Shown in pieces: positions 37,201 to 44,858 of a stretch of 64,000 nucleotides of DNA. The DNA is taken from positions 161,927 through 225,926 of the forward strand of contig NZ_QKYW01000008.1 of the NCBI RefSeq assembly GCF_003253735.1. The letters run 5' to 3'. The position numbers and the translations under genes are program-made. Every line of letters starts with the position of its first letter. Position 1 is the first letter of the stretch. The DNA comes from Pseudomonas sp. URMO17WK12:I2 (lineage in GTDB: Bacteria > Pseudomonadota > Gammaproteobacteria > Pseudomonadales > Pseudomonadaceae). The notes beneath the pieces were generated by a model that was not told the DNA's origin, did not search any database, and saw only the letters and a list, made by a program, of their open reading frames with translations.

Positions 37201-39530
37201 GCGAGTTCGCCGCGCCGCGTTACAAGGAAGGCTATCAGAAGGGCATCCACGACCAGGACGCCATGGCCATCCTGCTGCGCCTGCTGGCGCTGCGCGACGC
37301 GGCTGGTCTGCTCACCTATTCACCGCGAGCGCGCGGTTTCGCACTGTTCTTCTGGAGCCGCTGGCGCGAAGACGTGGACGCCGTGCACTGGCCGGAGCGG
37401 GCGCGTACCTGCGCCAACATCCGCCAGCTGTTCGGTCGTGACGAGGGCATCCGCCAACTGCAGAGCGAAGTGCTCAAGGCGCTGCAGAGCTTTCTGGCCC
37501 GCCACCCGATGCCATTCGAGACGGCCCTGCAGCGGGAAGCCGCCGAGTATCTGGTCGAGGAGCTGGCCGCCCAGCGCATCGAGTTCGTGGTCAGCAAGTA
37601 CGCCCGCGAGCTGTTCGATGGCCTGCGTCAGCAACTCGAGGCTGCCCATATGTGGGACGGCTACCTGCAGGCCCAGGAGCGCTTGCGTGGGCGCCCGGAG
37701 CAGCGCTGGGCGCTGGCCGAGAACTGGTTGCAGGCCTATTGCGCGCAGCAGGACCGGGAGCATCTGCAGGCATACGTTGCCGAGGCCGTGGCCCTTGGGC
37801 TGATCGACAGCGACGTGCCGCTGCGGATTACCGAGGCGGACCTGCAGGTGCGCGTCGAGGGGCTGCTCGGCGATCACCCGCGCATTCAGGACGGTACCCT
37901 GAATTTTGCCCTGCACGATTTCTTCCAGCGCCTGCGCCACCACCGCGAAACCTTCCTGCCCGAGTTGCAGCGCTACCAGAGCCTGCGCCAGGAGGTGGTC
38001 AACCGCGAGCGTACGGCGCTGCGCCTGAGCGAGTTCAAGCCGCGGCCGCTGTCGTCGTTCGTGCGCAACAAGCTGATCAACGACGTGTACCTGGGCTTTA
38101 TCGGCGACAACCTGGCCAAGCAGATGGGCACCGCCGGCGAGAACAAACGCACCGACCTGATGGGCCTGCTGATGCTCATCTCGCCGCCCGGCTACGGCAA
38201 GACCACGCTGATGGAGTATGTGGCCCATCGCCTGGGCCTGATCTTCATGAAGATCAACGGCCCGGCCCTCGGCCACGAGGTGCGCTCCATCGACCCGGCC
38301 CAGGCGCCGGACGCCACCTCGCGCCAGGAACTGGAAAAGCTCAACCTGGCGCTGGAAATGGGCAACAACGTGATGCTCTATGTCGACGACATCCAGCATA
38401 CCCACCCGGAATTTCTGCAGAAATTCATCTCGCTGTGCGACGGCACGCGGCGCATCGAGGGCGTGTGGAAGGGCCACACCAAGACCTACGACATGCGTGG
38501 CAAGAAGTTCTGCGTGGTGATGAGCGGCAACCCGTACACCGAGTCCGGCGATGTGTTCAAGATCCCCGACATGCTCGCCAACCGTGCCGACATCTACAAC
38601 CTGGGCGATACCCTGGGCGGCATGCAGGAAGCCTTCGCGCTGTCCTACATCGAGAACAGCCTGACCTCCAACCCGGTGCTGGCGCCGCTGGCCACCCGCG
38701 AGATGGCCGACGTTTACCGTTTCGTCGCCAAGGCCGAGGGCAAGCCGTTCTCCGCCAACGAGCTGTCGCACAGCTACAGCGGCGCCGAGATCAACGAGAT
38801 CGTCGCCACCCTGCAGCGCCTGATGCAGGTGCGCGACGTGGTCGGCCGGGTCAACCAGCAATACATCGTCAGTGCCGCCCAGGCCGACAGCTATCGTACC
38901 GAGCCACCGTTCAAGCTGCAGGGCAGCTACCGCAACATGAACAAGATGGCCGAGAAGATCAGCTCGGTAATGAACGACGCCGAGCTGCTGCAACTGATCG
39001 CCGACCACTACCAGGGCGAGTCGCAGCTACTCACCACCGGCGCCGAGGAAAACCTGCTCAAGCTCGCCGAGCTGCGTGGCAACCAGACGCCCGAGCAGCT
39101 CGAGCGCTGGACGCAGATCAAGCGCGACTTCATGCGCAACAAGGCCATGGGCGGCAGCGACTCGGACATCGGCGCCCGCGTGGTGGCCCAGCTCAATGAC
39201 CTGGTCGAGGGCGTGCGCGGCCTGGCTCGCAGCGAGCCGGCAGCACCAGCGCCTGCTGCCGTGCCCTGGCAGGAGCTGCTGGCCGGCCTGGAGCGCCTGC
39301 GCGAAGTGCAGCCGAAGGTGGAGGTCGCCGTGCAGGCGCAGCCGCAACCTGGCGTGCAGGCGCTGCTCGAACGGCTTGCCGATGGCCTGCAGGATGGCGT
39401 GGTGCCGCTGATCAATGCCATGGACAAGAAGATCGACATCGACCTGGGTACCCACAAGCGCATGGGCGACATGGCCCAGCAACTGCGGGAGATCGCCCGG
39501 ATGATGGGGCAGGGTGGCGAGACGCCGTGA
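34293..39530 (+). CDS. giant AAA+ ATPase, 'DNA repair ATPase' type (DUF3686)
   Basis: A 1745-residue protein with no signal peptide. The N-terminal ~430 residues are beta-rich (repeated strands such as VGDWLLFGYNVFLG, IIFPGGYYLQNGEH), suggesting a propeller-like fold. They are followed by long helical coiled-coil regions (~480-870) and a mixed middle region. The C-terminal AAA+ module carries Walker A PPGYGKTT (~1297-1304) and Walker B VMLYVDDIQ (~1358-1366), with FCVVMSGNPYTESGD as the sensor-1 region. Family members are labelled 'ATPase involved in DNA repair', but direct evidence is scant. The start could be ATG 34293 or 34296. The stop overlaps the rhomboid start by 4 bases, implying coupled translation. 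Confidence 0.88.
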   Translation: MMSDAQAENTQQDILDKAVAEGGAYEVLHKRLQEQGLRLRRSTEALNEQRLQEFGSSQMEVIGRVRIRTENNCIARDIVQVGDWLLFGYNVFLGLKKETAVADVFSLYRLVEGSEGFEAESIPLDGTFLSQSGFVNDFNELYTYYKNTRLLQLAIRDGKLLASFQIGERITDIRVFRWSLSLDGKQVDYIDNRGERDIALPAPFDFEWQKTTREMTVNGRHPHLNILDTVFVETVGGDLTIKVENNTESGQGIYREEVMDKTQSLDDAQIEYAALGSLILLKVLPYREEQWRYLVFNRLTRKVERIDAIGLACVQLPEDHGIIFPGGYYLQNGEHKTFEQSMAGMRFKRSVRSPNGEDVQYIFYHPGEGRAVLLTYNMVTRQLQNPIFGHGYARLEDGRMVIFSAEGDEPTRIHPMQVWQTPFESEEYAARQPARSGFFGRIGNAELVRGVSDLFNLSREIDSREVSVARYSLLCQNTRRLFDIYHWLSDPQCAELAPLLREIAATGELVLDEFEKVESIRQQSAAAMAEAESRQKVLLESVRSDTWDKVEQYVDALNAITAQRGQLLTIRDYRYIDVARIDAMETALLEARDQTAAATSRFLAGDAALQPYHHNLQLLDEQAQKAESVAQLAEPLASLNEMAGNLDMLSGLMASLQIDDATERTRIVDAISEVYAKLNQAKARAEQRRKGLGSAETVAQFGAQFKLFSQSITNALALAQDPERCDEQLSRLLVQLEELESQFGDHEQFLGDILAKREELLETFEAHKQSLLDERQRKAQGLLDAARRILDSLGRRTAKLTEAQELNAFFAADPLILKLRELAERLRELKDSVKADDVEARLKAARDQAVRALRDKSELFEAGGDVIKLGPRHRFAVNTQELDLTLLPRGDGLFLHLTGTDFLEPLHDAQLEGLRDYWQVSLESESAALYRGEYLAGLVLDAALRATDGLSLDQLKAHMSQPDELIKRIREFAAPRYKEGYQKGIHDQDAMAILLRLLALRDAAGLLTYSPRARGFALFFWSRWREDVDAVHWPERARTCANIRQLFGRDEGIRQLQSEVLKALQSFLARHPMPFETALQREAAEYLVEELAAQRIEFVVSKYARELFDGLRQQLEAAHMWDGYLQAQERLRGRPEQRWALAENWLQAYCAQQDREHLQAYVAEAVALGLIDSDVPLRITEADLQVRVEGLLGDHPRIQDGTLNFALHDFFQRLRHHRETFLPELQRYQSLRQEVVNRERTALRLSEFKPRPLSSFVRNKLINDVYLGFIGDNLAKQMGTAGENKRTDLMGLLMLISPPGYGKTTLMEYVAHRLGLIFMKINGPALGHEVRSIDPAQAPDATSRQELEKLNLALEMGNNVMLYVDDIQHTHPEFLQKFISLCDGTRRIEGVWKGHTKTYDMRGKKFCVVMSGNPYTESGDVFKIPDMLANRADIYNLGDTLGGMQEAFALSYIENSLTSNPVLAPLATREMADVYRFVAKAEGKPFSANELSHSYSGAEINEIVATLQRLMQVRDVVGRVNQQYIVSAAQADSYRTEPPFKLQGSYRNMNKMAEKISSVMNDAELLQLIADHYQGESQLLTTGAEENLLKLAELRGNQTPEQLERWTQIKRDFMRNKAMGGSDSDIGARVVAQLNDLVEGVRGLARSEPAAPAPAAVPWQELLAGLERLREVQPKVEVAVQAQPQPGVQALLERLADGLQDGVVPLINAMDKKIDIDLGTHKRMGDMAQQLREIARMMGQGGETP

Positions 39531-40105
39531 CGCTCTGGCTGTTACCGCGCCTGAAGCTGCTGTTCGGCATCGCCGCGGTGATGGTCGTGCTGCAGCTGAT
39601 CAACAGCCTGGAGGGCTACAGCCTCAATCGTTTCGGGCTGATTCCGCGCGAGGTGCAGGCACTGCCAGGCATCCTGCTGGCGCCCTGGTTGCACGGCAGC
39701 TGGCTGCATCTGTTCGGGAACCTCAGCGGTTTCATGGTGCTGGGCGCCCTGGCGCTGCTGGAGTCGCGCGGCGAGTTCATCCGCGCCAGCCTGTTCATCA
39801 TCGTTGCCAGTGGTGTGTTGGTCTGGCTGTTCGGCCGTCCGGGCATTCATGTCGGTTCCAGCGGTTGGCTGTTCGGCTTGTGGGGCCTGTTGCTGGGGCG
39901 CGCCTGGTTTCGCCGCAGCTTTGCCGACCTGCTGTTGGCGGCCCTGGCTCTGCTGTTGTATGGCGGCTTCTTCTACGGGTTGCTGCCCCAGCAGGGCGTG
40001 TCGTTCGAATATCACCTGGCCGGCGCGCTGTGCGGCGGCCTGTATGCCTCATGGCAACGCGGTGGCCAGAAACGCCGCAGCCGAAAACGGACTCGACAGG
40101 GTTAA
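39527..40105 (+). CDS. rhomboid family intramembrane serine protease
   Basis: A 192-residue protein with six membrane helices. The rhomboid signature is complete: His56/His61/Asn65 in WLHGSWLHLFGNL, the catalytic Ser112 in the GSSG motif of HVGSSGWLFG, and the catalytic His163 in EYHLAGALCGG. It should cleave membrane proteins within or near the bilayer. It starts with GTG in an overlap (GTGA) with the preceding ATPase gene. The PLD-like gene follows 2 bp after its stop, so the three are translationally linked. The basic tail (QKRRSRKRTR) is cytoplasmic. Confidence 0.9.
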   Translation: MTLWLLPRLKLLFGIAAVMVVLQLINSLEGYSLNRFGLIPREVQALPGILLAPWLHGSWLHLFGNLSGFMVLGALALLESRGEFIRASLFIIVASGVLVWLFGRPGIHVGSSGWLFGLWGLLLGRAWFRRSFADLLLAALALLLYGGFFYGLLPQQGVSFEYHLAGALCGGLYASWQRGGQKRRSRKRTRQG

Positions 40106-40107
40106 GA

Positions 40108-40794
40108 ATGGATTTCAATCGCCTCGACCAACACCTGCGTGACAGCCTCGCCGACCTCAAGCTCGGCAATGACGAGCGCGACGAACTGCGTGAGCTGGGC
40201 AGCGACCTGGCGCCCGATCAGGTGCGCTATATGCGCAACCGCGCCTTCGACCTGGTGCGCGAACTGGTCGGCAACCCGGACAATGCCGTGCCGGCCCTGA
40301 AGTGGCTGGAACAGGTGATCAAGACCCTGGAGGTACGCTGCTCACCGCTGCGCGGCCAGAGCAGTGCGCACTTCAGCCCCGGTGAAAGCTGCCGCCAGCG
40401 CATCCGCGACCTGTGCCGCCAGGCCCGGGAATCGGTGGATGTGTGCGTGTACACCATTTCCGATGACCAGCTCAGCGACGAGCTGATCGCCGTGCACCGC
40501 CGCGGCCTTGCCGTGCGCATCATCAGCGACAACGAGAAACGCTTCGATGCCGGCAGTGACATCCAGCAGCTGATCGATTCGGGCGTGCCGCTGCGCATCG
40601 ACAACAGTCCGTTTCACATGCACCACAAGTTCGCGCTGTTCGATGGTCGCCTGCTGCTCAATGGCAGCTTCAACTGGACGCGCAGCGCCAGCACCAGCAA
40701 CGAGGAGAATCTGCTGGTGACCGACGATCCTCATCTGGTTGCCGAATACCGCCGCGAGTTCGAGATGCTCTGGGAGCGCTACCGCCCGAGCTAA
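40108..40794 (+). CDS. phospholipase D-like (single HKD) nuclease-type protein
   Basis: A 228-residue protein. An N-terminal ~80-residue helical domain (HLRDSLADLKLGNDERDELRELGSDLAPD) of unknown type precedes a PLD domain with one complete HKD motif: His172, Lys174 and Asp179 in HMHHKFALFDGRLLLNGSFNW (quoted in two parts). Single-HKD proteins usually dimerise and act as phosphodiesterases, often nucleases (Nuc/BfiI type). No signal peptide is visible, so a cytoplasmic site is likely. It is the last gene of the cluster. The repeat element of family A begins in its stop codon. Confidence 0.85.
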   Translation: MDFNRLDQHLRDSLADLKLGNDERDELRELGSDLAPDQVRYMRNRAFDLVRELVGNPDNAVPALKWLEQVIKTLEVRCSPLRGQSSAHFSPGESCRQRIRDLCRQARESVDVCVYTISDDQLSDELIAVHRRGLAVRIISDNEKRFDAGSDIQQLIDSGVPLRIDNSPFHMHHKFALFDGRLLLNGSFNWTRSASTSNEENLLVTDDPHLVAEYRREFEMLWERYRPS

Positions 40795-40935
40795 GAGCCT
40801 GTTCACGATCTGCTGCGCGTCGGCGCTCCTGCGTTAAAAACAAGCTCGGAATGCTCATTTACCACTTGTAAACTCCGCTTCCTCGCTTGTTTTTGCCTTG
40901 GATCGCTCTAGCTCGCGAAATCGTGAGCAGGCTCT
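40794..40935. repeat. intergenic hairpin repeat, family A, copy 2
   Basis: A ~142-bp element with terminal inverted repeats AGAGCCTGTTCACGAT/ATCGTGAGCAGGCTCT. It has inner arms AAAAACAAGC (40836-40845)/GCTTGTTTTT (40885-40894) and a central TTTAC-CACTT-GTAAA (40858-40872). It shares >70% of positions with 17082-17201, with compensatory differences in the arms. It overlaps the last base of the PLD gene and ends 6 bp before the convergent DUF2157 gene, so it may serve as a bidirectional terminator. Confidence 0.78.
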
Positions 40936-40941
40936 GATCGT

Positions 40942-41982
40942 TCAGCGGCGCAGGGCCGGCAGCACCGCCAGCAGGCCGGCGGGTAGCTGGCGGCGCAGCG
41001 CGTTGCTCATGGCCTCCCGGCGTTTCTGGTAGAACAGCCCGAGGCCCATCACGCCGAGGCCGATCAGGCTGACCACCACCGGGAACAGCAGCGAGTCCTC
41101 GAACACGTCGTGGGCCAGGTAGCCGAGATAACCGGCCACGCCCAGGGCGCCGAAGACCATGAACAGTGGCCGGCGCAGCAGTACGGCGAGGCCGATCAGG
41201 CCCAGGTTGATCAGGCAGTACAGCAGCTTGCCGAACTCGCTGCCGCTGTCCATCAGGCTCAGGCCGCCCCAGAAGGCGGTCAGCCCGGCCAGATAACCCC
41301 AGAAGGCGAAATCCTGTTTGCTGCGCCCATCCACCAGCAGGCTGGCAAGCAGGATCAGCAGGCCGAACCACAGCGATACGTCGCGACGCTGCTCCCAGCT
41401 GAAATATTCACCATGCAGCAGTTCGCTCAGGTCCATCGACATGAACCACAGCGCCACGGCGATCGGCATGACGATGAACGGGAAGGGCAACAGGCGCAGT
41501 ACCAGCAGGCCGACCAGCACGGTCGCCACTTCCATCACCAGCCAGCCGCCCTGTACGTAGCGGTAGTAGTCGACGTAGTCCGACTGGGCGTCGCCCATGG
41601 GCCAGGTGCCGAACAGCCGTTGCCCGGCGAACACTACCAGTGGCGTGAGGCTCACTGCCACGGCGCCCAGCAGGCCGCCGGGAATCGGCTGGCCGCGGCG
41701 CCACAGGCTGCGTCCGCCGAGCAGGAACAGCAGCAGGTAGGCCGAACTGATCACCAGCAGCGCCGCGTCGCCGATGCTCATCCAGGCCTCGGTCATCAGC
41801 CAGCCCATGGCGCCCATGATCAGCAGCGCGCCGAAGTAATAGGCGATGTGCGAGAGCTGGAAGCTGGGGCGTTCGCTGGGCGTCTGGCGCAGAAAATCCA
41901 GCAGCGCCTGATCCTGGCCCGGCTGCAGAACGCCGGCCTGTACGGCACGCTGCAGGTCGCTGTTGTCGATCTTGAGTGTCAT
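40942..41982 (-). CDS. DUF2157 multi-spanning membrane protein
   Basis: A 346-residue protein. An N-terminal ~50-residue soluble DUF2157 segment (LQRAVQAGVLQPGQDQALLDFL) precedes about ten membrane helices. Related proteins are predicted inner-membrane proteins of unknown function. Its C terminus is basic (YQKRREAMSNALRRQL). It converges with the PLD gene. There is no obvious operon partner. Confidence 0.8.
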   Translation of the reverse strand: MTLKIDNSDLQRAVQAGVLQPGQDQALLDFLRQTPSERPSFQLSHIAYYFGALLIMGAMGWLMTEAWMSIGDAALLVISSAYLLLFLLGGRSLWRRGQPIPGGLLGAVAVSLTPLVVFAGQRLFGTWPMGDAQSDYVDYYRYVQGGWLVMEVATVLVGLLVLRLLPFPFIVMPIAVALWFMSMDLSELLHGEYFSWEQRRDVSLWFGLLILLASLLVDGRSKQDFAFWGYLAGLTAFWGGLSLMDSGSEFGKLLYCLINLGLIGLAVLLRRPLFMVFGALGVAGYLGYLAHDVFEDSLLFPVVVSLIGLGVMGLGLFYQKRREAMSNALRRQLPAGLLAVLPALRR

Positions 41983-42102
41983 GAACGAATCCCTGTTATG
42001 GCAGCGCCCTGTCGGGCATTGCCATGACAGGGCGCTGGATGATCAAGCGGGGCGGTGGGCCAGGCGCAGCGCCTGGCGATTGTCGAGCAGCAACGGCGGC
42101 TC

Positions 42103-43533
42103 TCAGGGTTTGCGCGGCACCGGTGTGAGCAGCTCGTCCGGCGGCATTTCGCACTGGATCTTGCGGCCGATCAATTCCTCGATCGGCGGCAGGGCGAAGG
42201 CATCGTCTTCACCGGCAAAGCTGATCGAGGTGCCGCTGGCGCCCGCGCGCCCGGTACGGCCGATGCGGTGCACGTAGTCGTCCGGGTCTTCCGGCAGGGT
42301 GAAGTTGATCACATGGCTGATGCCGTCGACATGGATGCCGCGGCCGGCCACGTCGGTGGCGACCATGACGCGGATCTTGCCTTCGCGAAAGCCTTCCAGG
42401 GCGCGGATGCGTTTGTGCTGGGGAATATCACCCGACATCTGCACCGCGCTGATGCCGTCGCGGGTCAGGCGCTCTTCGATGCGCCGCACCTCGTCCTTGC
42501 GGTTGGCGAAGACCATCACCCGGGTCCAGTCGTTCTGGGTGATCAGGTTGTAGAGCAGCTTGTATTTGTCTGCCGAGGCCACGGCATAGACGTGCTGTTC
42601 GACCGTGTCGCTGGCGACGTTCTCCGGTTCGATCTCGACGATGGCCGGGTCGGTGGTCCATTGCTTGGCCAGGTTCATCACGTCTTCGGTGAAGGTGGCC
42701 GAGAACAGCAGGGTCTGGCGCTCGCCCTTCATCGGGGTCTGGCGGATGATCTGCCGGACCTGGGGGATGAAGCCCATGTCGAGCATGCGGTCGGCTTCGT
42801 CGAGCACCATCACCTCGACCATGTCCAGGTGCACTTCGCCGCGCTGGTTGAAGTCCAGCAGGCGGCCCGGGGTGGCGACCAGAATGTCGCAGAAGCGCGA
42901 TTCCAGCTGCTTGAGCTGCTTGTCGAAGTCCATGCCGCCGACGAAGCTCATCACGTTGAGGTCGCTGTACTTGGTCAGCTCCTGCGCGTCCTTGGCGATC
43001 TGCACCACCAGCTCGCGGGTTGGCGCGATGATCAGCGCGCGTGGCTCGCCCATGTAGCGGTCTTTGGGCGGCGGGGTCTGTTGCAGCTGGGTGATGATCG
43101 AGATCAGGAACGCGGCGGTCTTGCCGGTGCCGGTCTGCGCACGGCCGATGGCGTCCCGGCCCTTGAGGGTGTAGCCCAGTACGCCGGCCTGGATCGGCGT
43201 GCAGTAGGGGAAGCCCAGGTCATGGATGGCGTGCATCAGTTGCGGCGACAGTTTGAAGTCGTGGAAGCGAGTCTTGCCGGGGGCAGGCTCGACCTTGAAA
43301 TCCTCGAGCTTCCAGGTATCGACCGGCTTGGGCGCGCGCTCGCGGCGCGGCCTGGCGGGTTTGCTCGGCGGCTTCTGCTCAGCGCTGGCGGCTTCTTTGG
43401 GCGGGCGCGGTTGGCGCTCCTCATGGGGAGCGGCGGCGCGAGGGGAAGCGGCTTCGAGGGTCGGGGAGACTGAGCTGTGTGGCTCATTTTCGGTTTTGCC
43501 GAATATTTTTTTGAGTGCTTTGAGCACGGTCAT
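42103..43533 (-). CDS. rhlB: ATP-dependent RNA helicase RhlB-like DEAD-box protein
   Basis: A 476-residue protein. A basic, proline/alanine-rich N-terminal extension (~15-75) precedes a complete DEAD-box core: Q motif (~89-115), AQTGTGKT (132-139), DEAD (245-248), SAT (278-280) and HRIGRTGRAG (422-431). The KTRFHDFKLSPQLMHAIHDLGF segment (quoted approximately) is typical of RhlB. In enterics RhlB unwinds RNA for the degradosome, and the Pseudomonas protein has the longer N-terminal extension. It is a single gene. Confidence 0.92.
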   Translation of the reverse strand: MTVLKALKKIFGKTENEPHSSVSPTLEAASPRAAAPHEERQPRPPKEAASAEQKPPSKPARPRRERAPKPVDTWKLEDFKVEPAPGKTRFHDFKLSPQLMHAIHDLGFPYCTPIQAGVLGYTLKGRDAIGRAQTGTGKTAAFLISIITQLQQTPPPKDRYMGEPRALIIAPTRELVVQIAKDAQELTKYSDLNVMSFVGGMDFDKQLKQLESRFCDILVATPGRLLDFNQRGEVHLDMVEVMVLDEADRMLDMGFIPQVRQIIRQTPMKGERQTLLFSATFTEDVMNLAKQWTTDPAIVEIEPENVASDTVEQHVYAVASADKYKLLYNLITQNDWTRVMVFANRKDEVRRIEERLTRDGISAVQMSGDIPQHKRIRALEGFREGKIRVMVATDVAGRGIHVDGISHVINFTLPEDPDDYVHRIGRTGRAGASGTSISFAGEDDAFALPPIEELIGRKIQCEMPPDELLTPVPRKP

Positions 43534-43641
43534 CTCGTCGATTGATTAAGGAATGAACACTAGGTCTGTTGTCCGGCCAGTGTAAAGCAAGACGCGGGCA
43601 GGGCGAAGTACCCTGCCAATGCGCTCATGGGCGGGCGTCAA

Positions 43642-44805
43642 TCAGTGTGTCGGCAGGCTGGCGAGCAGCAGGCGCTGGACGTTGCCGCCCATGATCGCGG
43701 CGATGTCGTCGCGGCTGAAGCCGGCGCCGAGCAGACCTTCGGTCAGTTGCGCCAGACCGGTGACGTCGAAGGGGGCGTGGATGGTGCCGTTGAAGTCCGA
43801 GCCCAGGGCCACGTGCTCGACGCCCACCAGGTCAGCGGTGTAGCGAATCGCCTTGACGATCGCCGTCACCGAGGTGGCGCACACGGCGGTGTCCCAGTAA
43901 CCGATGCCGATCACCCCGCCGGTCGCGGCAATGGCGCGGATATGCCGGTCGCTGAGGTTGCGGGTGCCCGGGCAGGTGCCTTCGACACCGCCGTGGGATA
44001 CCAGCAGCGGGCGCGTGGCCATGGCCAGCACATCGTCCATCAGCGGGCGCGAGGCGTGGGCCAGGTCGATCAGCATGGACTTTTCCTCGAGCCGCGCGAT
44101 GACCTGCCGCCCGAATGGCGTCAACCCACCCTTGTGCAGGCCATGGGCCGAGCCGCCGACCTCGTTGTCGAAGAAGTGGGTCAGCCCGGCCATGCGAAAG
44201 CCGGCGTCGTAGAGGCGATCGAGGTTTTCCAGCTGGCCCTCCAGCGGATGTAGACCTTCGCTAGCCAGCAGCGTGGCGACCCGCCGCGGATCCTGATTCC
44301 AGGCCTGCAGAAAATCGACCAGATCCTTGCGCGTTCTGATCTGTATCAGCCGACCTTCGCTACCAGCAGCCGCTTCGTGAAGTTTCCCGGCCTGGTACAG
44401 GGCGCGCTGCAGCAGGCTGTTCCAGGTCGCCCGTGGCCAGCGCTGGGCCATGGCGAGCAGGGTGATGGTGTCGCTGTCGGCGCCGTTGCTTTCGTAGTTC
44501 AGGCCGCGCGGCGATTTGGTGACCGTGGAAAACACCTGCAGTCCAACGCGCCCGTCGAGTAGACGCGGCAGGTCCGAGTGGCCGTAGCTGTAGCGTTTGA
44601 GCAGGTCGCGCTCCCAGAGCAGGGCGTCGTCGTGCAGGTCGGCGATGAACAGCGTGTCGTGCAGACGCGTGGCGCTCTGGCTGGCCGGGTAGGGTGCCGG
44701 TGATTCGACGCTGTTCATGCGCCGGTCGAGCACGCTGGGTAACGTGAAGAACACGGCGGCAGCAAGGCCCAAGGCAATCGGGACGATGAGCAGGCGCTTG
44801 CGCAT
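43642..44805 (-). CDS. membrane dipeptidase (peptidase M19 family)
   Basis: A 387-residue protein with an N-terminal signal/anchor helix (~4-22). Its M19 renal-dipeptidase-like metal site has DLHDDALL in place of the usual DxHxD, LASEG for the bridging glutamate, LTHFFDNEVGGSA, LIDLAHAS, LVSHGG and a final ALGSDFNG. It should hydrolyse dipeptides in the periplasm using two zinc ions. The catalytic elements are all present. It is transcribed as a single gene between rhlB and the GGDEF gene. Confidence 0.9.
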   Translation of the reverse strand: MRKRLLIVPIALGLAAAVFFTLPSVLDRRMNSVESPAPYPASQSATRLHDTLFIADLHDDALLWERDLLKRYSYGHSDLPRLLDGRVGLQVFSTVTKSPRGLNYESNGADSDTITLLAMAQRWPRATWNSLLQRALYQAGKLHEAAAGSEGRLIQIRTRKDLVDFLQAWNQDPRRVATLLASEGLHPLEGQLENLDRLYDAGFRMAGLTHFFDNEVGGSAHGLHKGGLTPFGRQVIARLEEKSMLIDLAHASRPLMDDVLAMATRPLLVSHGGVEGTCPGTRNLSDRHIRAIAATGGVIGIGYWDTAVCATSVTAIVKAIRYTADLVGVEHVALGSDFNGTIHAPFDVTGLAQLTEGLLGAGFSRDDIAAIMGGNVQRLLLASLPTH

Positions 44806-44858
44806 GGGGCTTTCCAGGGGAGAAGGTGGTCGTCAGCTTGCCAGGCGCTGACGGCAGT

